From contig CAYFFV010000011.1 in the NCBI GenBank assembly GCA_964342695.1, positions 1 to 64,000 on the forward strand: a stretch of DNA of 64,000 nucleotides, read 5' to 3'. The stretch is from CAYFFV01 sp964342695 (lineage in GTDB: Bacteria; Acidobacteriota; Vicinamibacteria; Vicinamibacterales; UBA8438). The notes under the pieces are model-generated. The model was not told the DNA's origin. It did no database searches and saw only the letters and a program-made list of their open reading frames with translations. Shown piece after piece: positions 51,875 through 60,784 of the stretch (positions are counted from its first letter, which is position 1; the number at the start of each line of letters is the position of its first letter). The translations under genes were made by a program, and so were the position numbers.

Positions 51875-52624
51875 TCAGTTCTCTGTCGTGTCGCATAATT
51901 TTTTAAAAATCTCAAGTTCTTCACTATCCATATCACCAGAACTTAATAAGTCCGGGCGACGTTCCATAGTGCGCATCACAGATTCTCGTTTACGCCACAA
52001 CCTGATTTCCGCATGATTACCAGAGAGCAAAACCTCTGGAACTTTGCTCCCATCCAGATCGGCAGGTCTTGTGTAATGTGGCCAGTCCAATAAATTTTTT
52101 GCAAAGGAATCATTTTTGACAGAGTCAGAATGACCAACGACACCTTTGATCTGCCGACCGACACTATCCAATACAACCAATGCTGGTAACTCACCACCCG
52201 TCAGCACGTAATCACCAATTGATATCTCCTCAGTCACTACAAGTTCACTAACTCGCTCGTCAATACCCTCATATCTTCCACACAACAACACTACATGGTC
52301 TAGATGGCTCAACCTAACGGCAGCCTGGTGAGTAAACCTTTCACCCTGGGGAGATAACAACACAACAGCATCCGGAACTCCTCGCTCGTCCGTAATGTGT
52401 TTGACCGCTTTCACGAATGGCTCAGGATTCATAACCATTCCCGGTCCACCCCCGTATGGGACATCATCAACGCTTCCTCTTGAATCACTAGAAAATTTTC
52501 GCAAATCATGAATTGAAACACTCAAGACTCTATTCTCGATTGCCTTAGCAATCAAACCCTCAGATAAGACTGAATCGAATAGTCGTGGGAAAATAGTTAA
52601 AATGTCGAACTTCACGTCATCCAC
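51875..52624 (-). CDS. trmD: tRNA (guanine-N1)-methyltransferase TrmD
   Basis: A 249-residue SPOUT methylase making m1G37 to prevent frameshifting. Conserved blocks are YGGGPGMVMNPEPF, LLCGRYEGIDERV, ISIGDYVLTGGELPA and LDWPHYTRPADLDG, the trefoil-knot SAM site and catalytic Asp region. The GTG start lies 7 bases after the rimM stop; a second GTG at 52615 is an alternative. Confidence 0.96.
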   Translation of the reverse strand: MDDVKFDILTIFPRLFDSVLSEGLIAKAIENRVLSVSIHDLRKFSSDSRGSVDDVPYGGGPGMVMNPEPFVKAVKHITDERGVPDAVVLLSPQGERFTHQAAVRLSHLDHVVLLCGRYEGIDERVSELVVTEEISIGDYVLTGGELPALVVLDSVGRQIKGVVGHSDSVKNDSFAKNLLDWPHYTRPADLDGSKVPEVLLSGNHAEIRLWRKRESVMRTMERRPDLLSSGDMDSEELEIFKKLCDTTEN

Positions 52625-52631
52625 CAGTCTG

Positions 52632-53195
52632 TCACGTTTGGTTCAACTCCAGCAGTCCCTGTGGAGGGTCAATTACAATTACTTTCCTTCTAGTATCGAT
52701 TCGCACACAAATAGATTCCACGAGAGGCACATCAATATCTTTAACATTCCCGTGTTCACTTCGCACTAGAAGACGCTGCGCGCCCTCGACTCCTTGGATT
52801 TCAGAAACGATCCCCAGTCCTTCTCCATCAATCGTCTCAACCGAACAACCGATTAAGTCATGTTGATAATAGACACTCGACGGCAAGTCAAACAATTGGT
52901 TTTCAGAAACACAGAGTTGTAAATTTACAAGTGCCTCTGCCTCATTGATTGTGCTTATTGTCTCAAACTTCAGAATTGGCCGTTCGTTGAGGAATCTGCA
53001 ATTTTCTATCACCAACCGCTTCGGTTCCCCTGAATCTACTTTTAAGAAAAGTAACCGTCCGCATTTAAAACGTTCCTCTGGGAAATCTGTTACCGCGTTA
53101 ACAATTACGCCCCCCTTGTTCCCATGAGTGCGAACGATTTGCCCAACCGTAACCATCTGATCGCATTGAGAATCCACGCTCACATAATCACTCAT
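52632..53195 (-). CDS. rimM: Ribosome maturation factor RimM
   Basis: A 187-residue RimM with an N-terminal RimM beta-barrel (VTVGQIVRTHGNKGGVIVNAVTDFPE) and a C-terminal PRC barrel (DLIGCSVETIDGEGLGIVSEI and VPLVESICVRID). It binds S19 and helps mature the 30S head. ATG 53195 overlaps the khpA stop (ATGAGTGA). A TTG at 53207 gives a longer overlap and is less likely. Confidence 0.92.
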   Translation of the reverse strand: MSDYVSVDSQCDQMVTVGQIVRTHGNKGGVIVNAVTDFPEERFKCGRLLFLKVDSGEPKRLVIENCRFLNERPILKFETISTINEAEALVNLQLCVSENQLFDLPSSVYYQHDLIGCSVETIDGEGLGIVSEIQGVEGAQRLLVRSEHGNVKDIDVPLVESICVRIDTRRKVIVIDPPQGLLELNQT

Positions 53196-53436
53196 CAATA
53201 AAGTCAATATTTACGCTGTGACCTTCCTTGCTCTCCGCAAGACTCGCCAAGGACCTTATCGCGTTCGCAGTTCGCCCTTGCCGGCCGATCAGCTTACCCA
53301 TAACCCCCTGCTTAGCACCGAGCGCAATCGTCGTGCCACCTTTTCCCTCTCTCACCGTAACGTTAATTGTCTCTCCGCCTCCAACGAGAGCCTGCGCGAC
53401 GACCTCAACCACATCCCTTGCCCTACTCACAGTCAA
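53188..53436 (-). CDS. khpA: KH-domain RNA-binding protein KhpA
   Basis: An 82-residue KH protein between rpsP and rimM, its usual place. The GxxG loop is IGRQGRTANAIRSL, preceded by GVMGKL. KhpA binds RNA and in some firmicutes pairs with KhpB/Jag. Overlaps at both ends with rpsP (4 bases) and rimM indicate coupled translation. Confidence 0.93.
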   Translation of the reverse strand: MTVSRARDVVEVVAQALVGGGETINVTVREGKGGTTIALGAKQGVMGKLIGRQGRTANAIRSLASLAESKEGHSVNIDFIDE

Positions 53437-53723
53437 CTCTCTGCCACCTCAACAACATCGGCTGGTTCAGAAACAGCAGCTTTTGCAAGATTCATTTGTC
53501 GACTAAGTAGAGTTCGGACCGTGTCACTCGGCTTCGCTCCTTTAGCCAACCAATAATCTAAACGTGGTCGCTTTATTTCCAAGCTCTCAGGCTCTGTCGT
53601 GGGATTGTAATGACCAAGAACCTCCAAAGATCTCCCATCACGAGCAGCCCTAGAATCAATTACCACAACTCTAAATATGGGTTTTTTCTTTGCACCTACA
53701 CGTCTCATTCTAATCGTGAGCAT
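53433..53723 (-). CDS. rpsP: 30S ribosomal protein S16
   Basis: A 96-residue S16. The N-terminus has MLTIRMRRVGAKKKPIFRVVVIDSRAARDGR, given here as the well-known family start split by the KK run, followed by VLGHYNPTTEP, LDYWLAKGAKPSDTV and an Ala/Glu/Val tail. It lies 32 bases downstream of ffh, as in many genomes. Confidence 0.97.
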   Translation of the reverse strand: MLTIRMRRVGAKKKPIFRVVVIDSRAARDGRSLEVLGHYNPTTEPESLEIKRPRLDYWLAKGAKPSDTVRTLLSRQMNLAKAAVSEPADVVEVAES

Positions 53724-53755
53724 ACCAACCTACCTCTCCAACCGAGTACTTATAT

Positions 53756-55135
53756 TTACTGAAAAATCTGACCTAATTTCTCTAAATCAAACGCATTTAC
53801 GTTTCGGTTTGATTTCTTCTTCTTACCCCTAAGATTGTTATTCATCTTCCTGTTGATCTTCTTCAATCCCTTACTGATTTTCGTAAACTCTTTTAGATAT
53901 TGATTTATTTCTTGAACGCTGACACCGCTCCCTTTGGAAATGCGGCTCCTCCGACTTCCTTTTATTATTACCGGTTTTAGCCGCTCCTGGCACGTCATAG
54001 AATCGATAATTGCAACCATTCGAGTCAACCTTTTTGGGTCGGGCCCGTCACTTTGATTCAAATTGCCTTTAAAACCAGGAAGATGTCCGATCAACTGATC
54101 AAGAGGTCCCATCTTTTTTATCAGACAAAGCTGTCGACGAAACTCAATCAAATTGAACCCTGAAACGTTACTATTTCCTGCGATCCCTTGGTTCTTTCCC
54201 TCAAGGCCTACCCGCTCGGCACGTTCTACCAAGCCCAGTATGTCGCCCATCCCAAGAATCCTCGAAATCATACGACTCGAATTGAATTGTTCGAAATCCT
54301 CGACGTGCTCTCCTGTCCCATTAAAAAAGACAGGAACACCTAAGACCCCGACAACTGACAACGCAACTCCACCTCTTGTATCACTATCCATTTTTGAAAG
54401 CACAACCCCTGTCACGCCCACACGCCTATTAAATTCACCCGCACTGTTAATTGCATCCTGACCAACCATTCCATCAACAACAAACAAACGATCAGTAGAG
54501 CCCGTTACTGATGAGATTCGCTCCAGTTCAGACATCAAATCTGAGTCAATATGTAACCGTCCAGCAGTATCTACCAGTAACACGTCACAGCCGATCGTGC
54601 GCGCATGATTAACAGCAGATTCAGCCCGCTTAACCGGATCTTCTTCGCCCTCGGGATCATGAACCCTCAAATGAGCACCAGCAGCGATCACATTCAGTTG
54701 TTCAATTGCGGCTGGCCGATGAACATCCGTTGACACCATCAAAGGATGCCTCCCATGGTTGGCCAACCATTTCCCAAGTTTTGCCGTCGTGGTAGTTTTT
54801 CCAGATCCTTGGAGCCCCACCATCAAAATTACTTGAGGTTTCTGTTCTTTGTTAAAAAGGTTGAAACTATCGTCACCAAGCAAATTTTGCAACTCACTCC
54901 GAACAATGCTTATCACCTGCTGCGTTGGAGTTAGAGATGCCAAGACGGCTTTATCAATTGTGCGTTCTCTCACACGTTCGATGAATGCTTTAACAACTTT
55001 AAAATTAACGTCGGCCTCTAATAGAGCAAGTCGTATTTCACGAAGCGATTGCTCGACCACCTCAGGCGTCAAACGAATCTCACCACGGAGGGACGTGAAA
55101 ATCTTTTGAAAACGATTTGAAAGAACTGTAAACAT
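53756..55135 (-). CDS. ffh: Signal recognition particle GTPase Ffh
   Basis: A 459-residue SRP54 homolog binding 4.5S RNA and signal sequences. N domain 1-85, then the G domain with the P-loop MVGLQGSGKTTTTAKLG, DTAGRL, the TKMD-equivalent SKMD and DARGG-like DTRGG. The C-terminal M domain contains KKMGPLDQLIGHLPG and GSRRSRISKGSGVSVQ, the SRP RNA-binding helix-turn-helix. Lys/Arg-rich residues end the protein. Its receptor FtsY is at 58211-59146. Confidence 0.96.
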   Translation of the reverse strand: MFTVLSNRFQKIFTSLRGEIRLTPEVVEQSLREIRLALLEADVNFKVVKAFIERVRERTIDKAVLASLTPTQQVISIVRSELQNLLGDDSFNLFNKEQKPQVILMVGLQGSGKTTTTAKLGKWLANHGRHPLMVSTDVHRPAAIEQLNVIAAGAHLRVHDPEGEEDPVKRAESAVNHARTIGCDVLLVDTAGRLHIDSDLMSELERISSVTGSTDRLFVVDGMVGQDAINSAGEFNRRVGVTGVVLSKMDSDTRGGVALSVVGVLGVPVFFNGTGEHVEDFEQFNSSRMISRILGMGDILGLVERAERVGLEGKNQGIAGNSNVSGFNLIEFRRQLCLIKKMGPLDQLIGHLPGFKGNLNQSDGPDPKRLTRMVAIIDSMTCQERLKPVIIKGSRRSRISKGSGVSVQEINQYLKEFTKISKGLKKINRKMNNNLRGKKKKSNRNVNAFDLEKLGQIFQ

Positions 55136-55245
55136 TGTTGATGTTAAGGTGCCGTAGTGTAAGGATAAATCCTTTATGTTCAGCAGTTTATGTTAACTGA
55201 GCCCAACAATCACTGTCAACGAAAACAACTATCGGAACTTGAAAA

Positions 55246-56517
55246 TCAAACAGATGACAACTTATGTCCCAATTTTTCCTTTTTTGCTTTCAGATAAGCC
55301 TTGGCAAACTCGGATGTGTTGACCTCTAAAGGAACAGTCTCCCTGACGGACAAACCATAACCTTCTAACCCTATAAATTTTCTTGGATTATTAGTCAACA
55401 ACCGCATCGTTCTTACACCCAAATCACCAAGAATCTGTGCACCTATTCCATAATCTCTCTGGTCCGCTTTAAATCCGAGACGTTCGTTGGCTTCAACTGT
55501 ATCGCAACCTTGATCCTGCAACTCATAAGCTCGAATTTTGTTACTTAAACCAATTCCTCGACCCTCCTGATTTAAATAAAGCAGCACGCCTCTACCTTCG
55601 GCGGAAATAAGTTCCATAGCTACATCAAGCTGACTTCCGCAGTCGCACCGCGATGAATGGAACACATCCCCAGTCAAGCATCGAGAGTGAACTCGGACCA
55701 ATATGTCAGCTCCCTCTCCAACCTCGCCTTTGACAACAGCCACGTGTGTGTCTCCATCAAGAACACTCTCGTACGCGTAGGCTTGAAATTCTCCGCGCTC
55801 TGTAGGAAGCTTCGCAACCGCAACACGCTTAATTAAACGATCATTGCACATTCGATATTTGATAATGTCTGCGATCGTAACCATGGGCAGTTTGTGTTCC
55901 TTAGCAAACCCAGTCAGATCTTTTACCCTGGCCATCGTTCCATCGTCATTCATAATTTCACAGATCACACCTGCGGGATATAATCCCGCCATCCGGGCAA
56001 GATCTACTGCTGCCTCCGTTTGGCCTGCTCGAACTAAAACACCTCCACGTCTGGCCCTTAACGGAAACATATGCCCAGGTCTTGCAAGATCTCCTGGTTT
56101 GGTCTCTGGATCAATAGCCGCCAAGACAGTTACCGCTCGGTCCGCCGCAGAAATACCAGTACTCGTCCCGTGACGCGCCTCAATAGAAACCGAAAATGCC
56201 GTCTCAAACCTTGAAGTGTTCTCACTAACCATCATCGGAATATTAAGGTCGTCCAATCTTTCCCCAGTCATTGGAAGACAGATTAACCCTCTTCCAAATC
56301 GGGCCATGAAATTTATAGCCTCAGGTGTAATTTTCTCAGCAGCAATCGTGAGATCACCCTCATTTTCACGATCCTCATCGTCCACGACAATCACCATTTG
56401 GCCTTTTTTTATTGCCTCAAGAGCATCCGATACTGGCGCGAAAACACCAGAGCTCTCTTTTCGATCAGCCCGCTTACTCTTCATTTTACTGTCGCTTGTG
56501 TTTTTTTCTTCAGTCAT
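55246..56517 (-). CDS. ribBA: Bifunctional 3,4-dihydroxy-2-butanone-4-phosphate synthase / GTP cyclohydrolase II
   Basis: Both enzymes that feed riboflavin synthesis are fused. The RibB domain has VIVVDDEDRENEGDL, RARRGGVLVRAGQTEAAVDL and GVICEIMNDDGTMA. The RibA domain has the zinc site CLTGDVFHSSRCDCGSQL and LLYLNQEGRGIGL. The ATG at 56517, with AAGG just upstream, is chosen. Longer starts at 56538 and 56562 overlap ribE and lack a Shine-Dalgarno, so the N-terminus is uncertain. About 20 non-conserved residues precede the RibB domain. Confidence 0.92.
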   Translation of the reverse strand: MTEEKNTSDSKMKSKRADRKESSGVFAPVSDALEAIKKGQMVIVVDDEDRENEGDLTIAAEKITPEAINFMARFGRGLICLPMTGERLDDLNIPMMVSENTSRFETAFSVSIEARHGTSTGISAADRAVTVLAAIDPETKPGDLARPGHMFPLRARRGGVLVRAGQTEAAVDLARMAGLYPAGVICEIMNDDGTMARVKDLTGFAKEHKLPMVTIADIIKYRMCNDRLIKRVAVAKLPTERGEFQAYAYESVLDGDTHVAVVKGEVGEGADILVRVHSRCLTGDVFHSSRCDCGSQLDVAMELISAEGRGVLLYLNQEGRGIGLSNKIRAYELQDQGCDTVEANERLGFKADQRDYGIGAQILGDLGVRTMRLLTNNPRKFIGLEGYGLSVRETVPLEVNTSEFAKAYLKAKKEKLGHKLSSV

Positions 56518-56539
56518 TACCTTAATTCCATCCAGCACA

Positions 56540-57142
56540 TCATCGTTCAGTGAAATCAGCATCTCTTAGCTGACGTGCTACATACTTCCCGATGATATCG
56601 CATTCAAGATTGACTGCGTCACCGACATCACGAAATTGTAAATTAGTATTGGCCCATGTATAGGGGACAATTTGCACTTCAAACGAATCTTCAGCTAAAG
56701 AAGCTATCGTCAGACTTATCCCATCGATCGCAATCGACCCTTTTTGAACCAGCAGTGTTCTTATTTCCGCAGGATAATTAAATTTAACACGCCAAGAATC
56801 CACCTCTTTCGTGATTTCAAGCACATGCCCAATTGTATCCACGTGACCCAAAACAAAATGCCCCCCCAAACGACCGTTCGCTTGAACGGGACGCTCAAGA
56901 TTGACAGATACTCCAGAGGTAAGCACCGACAAGGTCGTCACTCGGAATGTTTCAGGAGAAACGTCGGCAGAAAAAGAATCTTCCTTTAAATCAACAACCG
57001 TTAGGCAAACACCATTGGCAGCTACACTATCCCCAGGAACTATTTCAGACACTAGGCAACTTACAATATTTATGCGAGAACCTTTAGCCGTCTTTCTCAG
57101 GCTCTCCACAACTCCGACGTCTTCAACTAAGCCGCTGAACAT
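56540..57142 (-). CDS. ribE: Riboflavin synthase, alpha subunit
   Basis: A 200-residue protein with two tandem lumazine-binding repeats: MFSGLVEDVGVVESL and GDSVAANGVCLTV in the first, GHFVLGHVDTIGHV and IAIDGISLTIASL in the second. It dismutates two lumazines to riboflavin. ATG 57142 has GGAGG three bases upstream (GGAGGGTGATG). The frame extends to 57283, but that part is not homologous. It overlaps the ribD end by 20 bases. Confidence 0.92.
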   Translation of the reverse strand: MFSGLVEDVGVVESLRKTAKGSRINIVSCLVSEIVPGDSVAANGVCLTVVDLKEDSFSADVSPETFRVTTLSVLTSGVSVNLERPVQANGRLGGHFVLGHVDTIGHVLEITKEVDSWRVKFNYPAEIRTLLVQKGSIAIDGISLTIASLAEDSFEVQIVPYTWANTNLQFRDVGDAVNLECDIIGKYVARQLRDADFTER

Positions 57143-58226
57143 CACCCTCCAATAATAGATCTCGACCGAGTTGTTTTTTTCGCACAGATTCCAGCCGCGC
57201 CCCAACATCACGACGGTCCAACCAATCAACCCCCTCAACTCCGAGTTTAATAGGTGAAACATACTGTTGTACTCGGTCCACAAATCCGTCCGTCCACACC
57301 GCCCTGTGCAAACACGTTCCTCCCTCTATCAAAAGAGAGGTGATACCACGACGCCCTAAGCATCTCAATGCCTCAGCAATACTTCCGGAACTAAGTGGCT
57401 CCAAAATACCACCAGCCTCTCGAAGAGCAACGGCTAAATCTCCGCGTTTTTCAAGGGCCCTCTGACTAGTCAAAACAACGACTGGCCCAATCTTTGCAGA
57501 CTGGAAAATCTTTGCGGCGGGAGAAACCCTTAACCGCCTATCAAACACAACTCTGGTCAACGGCGACTTCTTCTCAAAGCCTCTTACGGAAAGCTTCGGA
57601 TCGTCGACTATAACAGTGTTCGAACCAACACCAAGAGCATCCACTTCGCAACGCGTTTTGTGTACAGATCTACTGGCCTCTGCCGCGGTTAGCTGGGTTC
57701 GGCTCCCAATTCGTTCTGCAATCCGCCCATCGCTACTCAATGCAATTTTCATAATCACAAACGGCCGACCAGTCAAAGCCCATCTAAAAAAGTACTCATT
57801 CAACTTTAGCGCTTCAAGCCGCCGAACTCCAACGTCCACCTGAAGTCCTTGCTCCCGAAGATAGCTCACACCTCCACCACTGACATTAGGATTCGGATCC
57901 TCGATGGCAATAACAACACGACTAATCTCAGCGGCCAATATTCTGGACACACACGGTGCCGTGCGTCCTAAATGTGTGCAGGGCTCCAACGTACAGTACA
58001 AAGTGCCATTCTTCGCGGCCTGCCCAGCTTGATCCAAAGCGGACACCTCGGCATGGGCAAGACCAGGCCCTTCATGAAAACCGCGACCAACCACATCTCC
58101 GGAAGAAGACACCACCAATGCCCCAACTGTTGGATTAGGACTCGTCTGAAACTGTACAGACCGAGCCAGACTCAACGCTTCGCCCATAAATTCTGCGTCA
58201 CAATTTAGTTCTAGTTTCTCGACCAT
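57123..58226 (-). CDS. ribD: Bifunctional diaminohydroxyphosphoribosylaminopyrimidine deaminase / reductase RibD
   Basis: A 367-residue bifunctional enzyme for the second and third riboflavin steps. The N-terminal deaminase has zinc ligands in GLAHAEVSAL and TLEPCTHLGRTAPC. The reductase domain has MKIALSSDGRI and LLIEGGTCLHRAV. The start overlaps the ftsY stop by 16 bases, an unusual coupling of secretion and riboflavin genes. The run continues ribE-ribBA. Confidence 0.94.
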   Translation of the reverse strand: MVEKLELNCDAEFMGEALSLARSVQFQTSPNPTVGALVVSSSGDVVGRGFHEGPGLAHAEVSALDQAGQAAKNGTLYCTLEPCTHLGRTAPCVSRILAAEISRVVIAIEDPNPNVSGGGVSYLREQGLQVDVGVRRLEALKLNEYFFRWALTGRPFVIMKIALSSDGRIAERIGSRTQLTAAEASRSVHKTRCEVDALGVGSNTVIVDDPKLSVRGFEKKSPLTRVVFDRRLRVSPAAKIFQSAKIGPVVVLTSQRALEKRGDLAVALREAGGILEPLSSGSIAEALRCLGRRGITSLLIEGGTCLHRAVWTDGFVDRVQQYVSPIKLGVEGVDWLDRRDVGARLESVRKKQLGRDLLLEGDVQRLS

Positions 58227-59146
58227 CTTTGCTCAAATAATGCGTCGACATACTCAGGAGCCGAAAAAGCAATCAGATCCCGCTCTGATTCCCCGACACC
58301 AACATACTTAATCGGAAGACCCAACTGAGATGTAATCGCCACAGCAATACCACCTTTTGCAGTGCCATCCAATTTTGTCAGAATAACTCCAGTCGCATCT
58401 ACGCTCTCAATAAACTGCTTAGCTTGGTTCACACCATTTTGGCCGACCGTCGCGTCTAGTACCAATAAGACCTCATGCGGCGCGCCTTTAGAAGCACGAG
58501 ACGCAACCCGATAGATTTTTCTTAATTCATTCATCAAATCTACACGGGTATGCAATCGGCCAGCCGTGTCCACTAAAACAACATCGTTTCCCCTGGCCTT
58601 AGCTGCCTTAATTGAATCGAACACAATCGCCGCAGCATCTCCTCCCTCACGGGTCTTGACAAGGTCCACGCCAATACGATCAGTCCATATTTTAAGTTGG
58701 GAAACGGCAGCAGCTCTAAAAGTGTCAGCCGCACATACAAGAGGAGATCGACCTTCTTTTAAAAATCGATGCGCCAATTTACCAACCGTCGTTGTTTTTC
58801 CTGCTCCATTTACACCAACAACAAAAACTACGTGCGGAGAGGCGTCTGTTTTAAGGGTCTTCTCTGGCAATGTGAAAAGATCTACTATGCTTTGCTTTAC
58901 ACAATCTCGCAACGACACTTCCTGACGCCTATTGCCTCCCTTTGTCAGGTCCTCAAGAATCTTCGACACAGCACAAACACCAAGATCGGCCTCCAATAAA
59001 ATCTCTTCGACAGCCTCAATGGTCTCACCTTGAATTTCATCGTCGCCATTGTCAGTTTTTGAATCAGAAAGCAACTTATCGAGCTTGTCACCCACGTTAA
59101 CGGCAGATCTGTTTAACACTGAAACAAAACGTTCAAACACCCCCAT
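58211..59146 (-). CDS. ftsY: Signal recognition particle receptor FtsY
   Basis: A 311-residue SRP GTPase without the long acidic A domain of E. coli FtsY. The N domain is followed by VVGVNGAGKTTTVGKLAHRF (P-loop), AADTFRAAAVSQL, VDTAGRLHTRVDLM, TKLDGTAKGG and the closing PIKYVGVGE. It docks Ffh-ribosome complexes at the membrane. It starts 5 bases after the gpsA stop. Confidence 0.95.
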   Translation of the reverse strand: MGVFERFVSVLNRSAVNVGDKLDKLLSDSKTDNGDDEIQGETIEAVEEILLEADLGVCAVSKILEDLTKGGNRRQEVSLRDCVKQSIVDLFTLPEKTLKTDASPHVVFVVGVNGAGKTTTVGKLAHRFLKEGRSPLVCAADTFRAAAVSQLKIWTDRIGVDLVKTREGGDAAAIVFDSIKAAKARGNDVVLVDTAGRLHTRVDLMNELRKIYRVASRASKGAPHEVLLVLDATVGQNGVNQAKQFIESVDATGVILTKLDGTAKGGIAVAITSQLGLPIKYVGVGESERDLIAFSAPEYVDALFEQRWSRN

Positions 59147-59151
59147 TCGCT

Positions 59152-60156
59152 CTATTCGCCCTCGTGCTCTGAACGCTGACGACGAAGCATTAATTCTTCG
59201 ACCGCAACCCTCGGCGCAGTCCTACCTGCAATTACCTCGGCCATCTGAAAAGTTATGGGTAACTCCACCTGATATTCAGACCCTAGTTTTAAGGCCGCAG
59301 CCGTTGTGCGAATCCCTTCAGCCACAGTCTTCGTTGTAGGAAGAATATCCTCTAATTTTTTCCCTTTGCCTAATTCGAGACCGATAGCTCTATTGCGACT
59401 TAAATGCCCGTTACACGTTAAAACCAAATCCCCAAGACCACTTAAACCTGAAAGAGTCTCACGCCGTCCACCAATAGCAACTGCCAAACGGGAAATCTCT
59501 GCGAGCCCTCTGGTAATAAGAGCCGACTGAGCATTGGAACCAAGATCCAAGGACTCAACTGTCCCAGCAGCAATCGCAATAATGTTTTTCATTGCGCCTC
59601 CCATTTCAACTCCCACTACATCGTCCGTGCCATAAAGTCGAAAATATGTGGACCGAAGACCCTGCTGAACTGACTTCACAATATCTTGATTGTCGCCGGC
59701 TACAGATACCGCCGTTGGACATCCCCGTGCCAACTCCAGAGCGAAACTAGGTCCAGACAAAACAACTACCGCCTGCGACACACCTAACTCTTGTTGTATT
59801 ACTTGGGACATTCTCAATTGAGATTCAACCTCAATCCCTTTTGTCGCACTAACAACAACAGTGTCGGAGGCTATCGAATTTTTTAGCTTTTTTATTACCT
59901 CTCTTAGACCGTGAGACGGGATGGTACAAACAACACAAGATACCCCGTCTACCGCGTCCTCTAAAGAAAACACCGGAACAACCTTTGACGGCAGTTTCTC
60001 ACCTTGCAGATAGGTGCTATTTACTCTCGTCTTCTGAATTTCTTCGATGAGGGATTCATTTCTCGCCCATAACCTAACCTCTCTATCAAGTCTTCCAAGA
60101 TGAATTGCAAGTGCTGTACCCCAACCGCCTCCACCAAGCACAGCCACTCTATTCAT
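59152..60156 (-). CDS. gpsA: Glycerol-3-phosphate dehydrogenase [NAD(P)+] GpsA
   Basis: A 334-residue enzyme making sn-glycerol 3-phosphate for phospholipids. The Rossmann motif VAVLGGGGWGTALAIHL starts the protein, then VSATKGIEV, LSGPSFALELARG, EMGGAMKNIIAIAAG with the catalytic Lys, and TCNGHLSRNRAIG. ATG 60156 is supported by AAGG 8 bases upstream. A longer frame to 60210 would overlap plsY. Confidence 0.94.
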   Translation of the reverse strand: MNRVAVLGGGGWGTALAIHLGRLDREVRLWARNESLIEEIQKTRVNSTYLQGEKLPSKVVPVFSLEDAVDGVSCVVCTIPSHGLREVIKKLKNSIASDTVVVSATKGIEVESQLRMSQVIQQELGVSQAVVVLSGPSFALELARGCPTAVSVAGDNQDIVKSVQQGLRSTYFRLYGTDDVVGVEMGGAMKNIIAIAAGTVESLDLGSNAQSALITRGLAEISRLAVAIGGRRETLSGLSGLGDLVLTCNGHLSRNRAIGLELGKGKKLEDILPTTKTVAEGIRTTAAALKLGSEYQVELPITFQMAEVIAGRTAPRVAVEELMLRRQRSEHEGE

Positions 60157-60181
60157 TAAATCTGCCTTGTATTCCGTTTTG

Positions 60182-60769
60182 TCAGATAGGCTCATTAATC
60201 CGTCGCTCATTTCCGGAATGTAATCGGGCTATATTTTGATGATGCCTTGCAATCACAAGTAAGGACAAGCTCACTGTCGTATAAAAAACCAATCCTAAAC
60301 TTTCATTTACACCAACTACTATCGACAGTGTCAGCATTGCGAGTATTGAGGCTAAGGACACGAAGCGAGTAACGAAAACCACTATAACAAACACACCAAT
60401 TGCAAGTGCGGAAGCGAGTGGTGTAAGCAATAGAAACACCCCACAGGACGTCGCCACACCTTTACCTCCTCGAAACTTAAGCCATACCGGAAAAACATGA
60501 CCAACAACCGAACCCACAGCGGCCATGACTACTATATCTCCTGAAACTTCCAGACTCCTAGCAACTAAAACAGTGACAAAACCTTTACTGATATCCAAAA
60601 TCAGCACACAGGCACTCAGAAGTTTATTGCCAATCCGAAAGACATTGGTGGCACCTATGTTTCCACTGCCAACCAACCTTAAGTCAGAAACACCTGCATA
60701 GCGAGTCAGTATCAAAGCGAAAGGCACTGACCCGATAAAATATCCAAGCGCTACCGCAATAATATCCAT
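60182..60769 (-). CDS. plsY: Glycerol-3-phosphate acyltransferase PlsY
   Basis: A 195-residue polytopic membrane acyltransferase using acyl phosphate. Motif 1 is VGSGNIGATNVFR, motif 2 FRGGKGVATS and the third cytoplasmic motif region follows. Paired with gpsA, it supplies lysophosphatidic acid from glycerol 3-phosphate. It starts 15 bases after the cinA stop. Confidence 0.94.
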   Translation of the reverse strand: MDIIAVALGYFIGSVPFALILTRYAGVSDLRLVGSGNIGATNVFRIGNKLLSACVLILDISKGFVTVLVARSLEVSGDIVVMAAVGSVVGHVFPVWLKFRGGKGVATSCGVFLLLTPLASALAIGVFVIVVFVTRFVSLASILAMLTLSIVVGVNESLGLVFYTTVSLSLLVIARHHQNIARLHSGNERRINEPI

Positions 60770-60784
60770 AAAGAATTAACGTCT

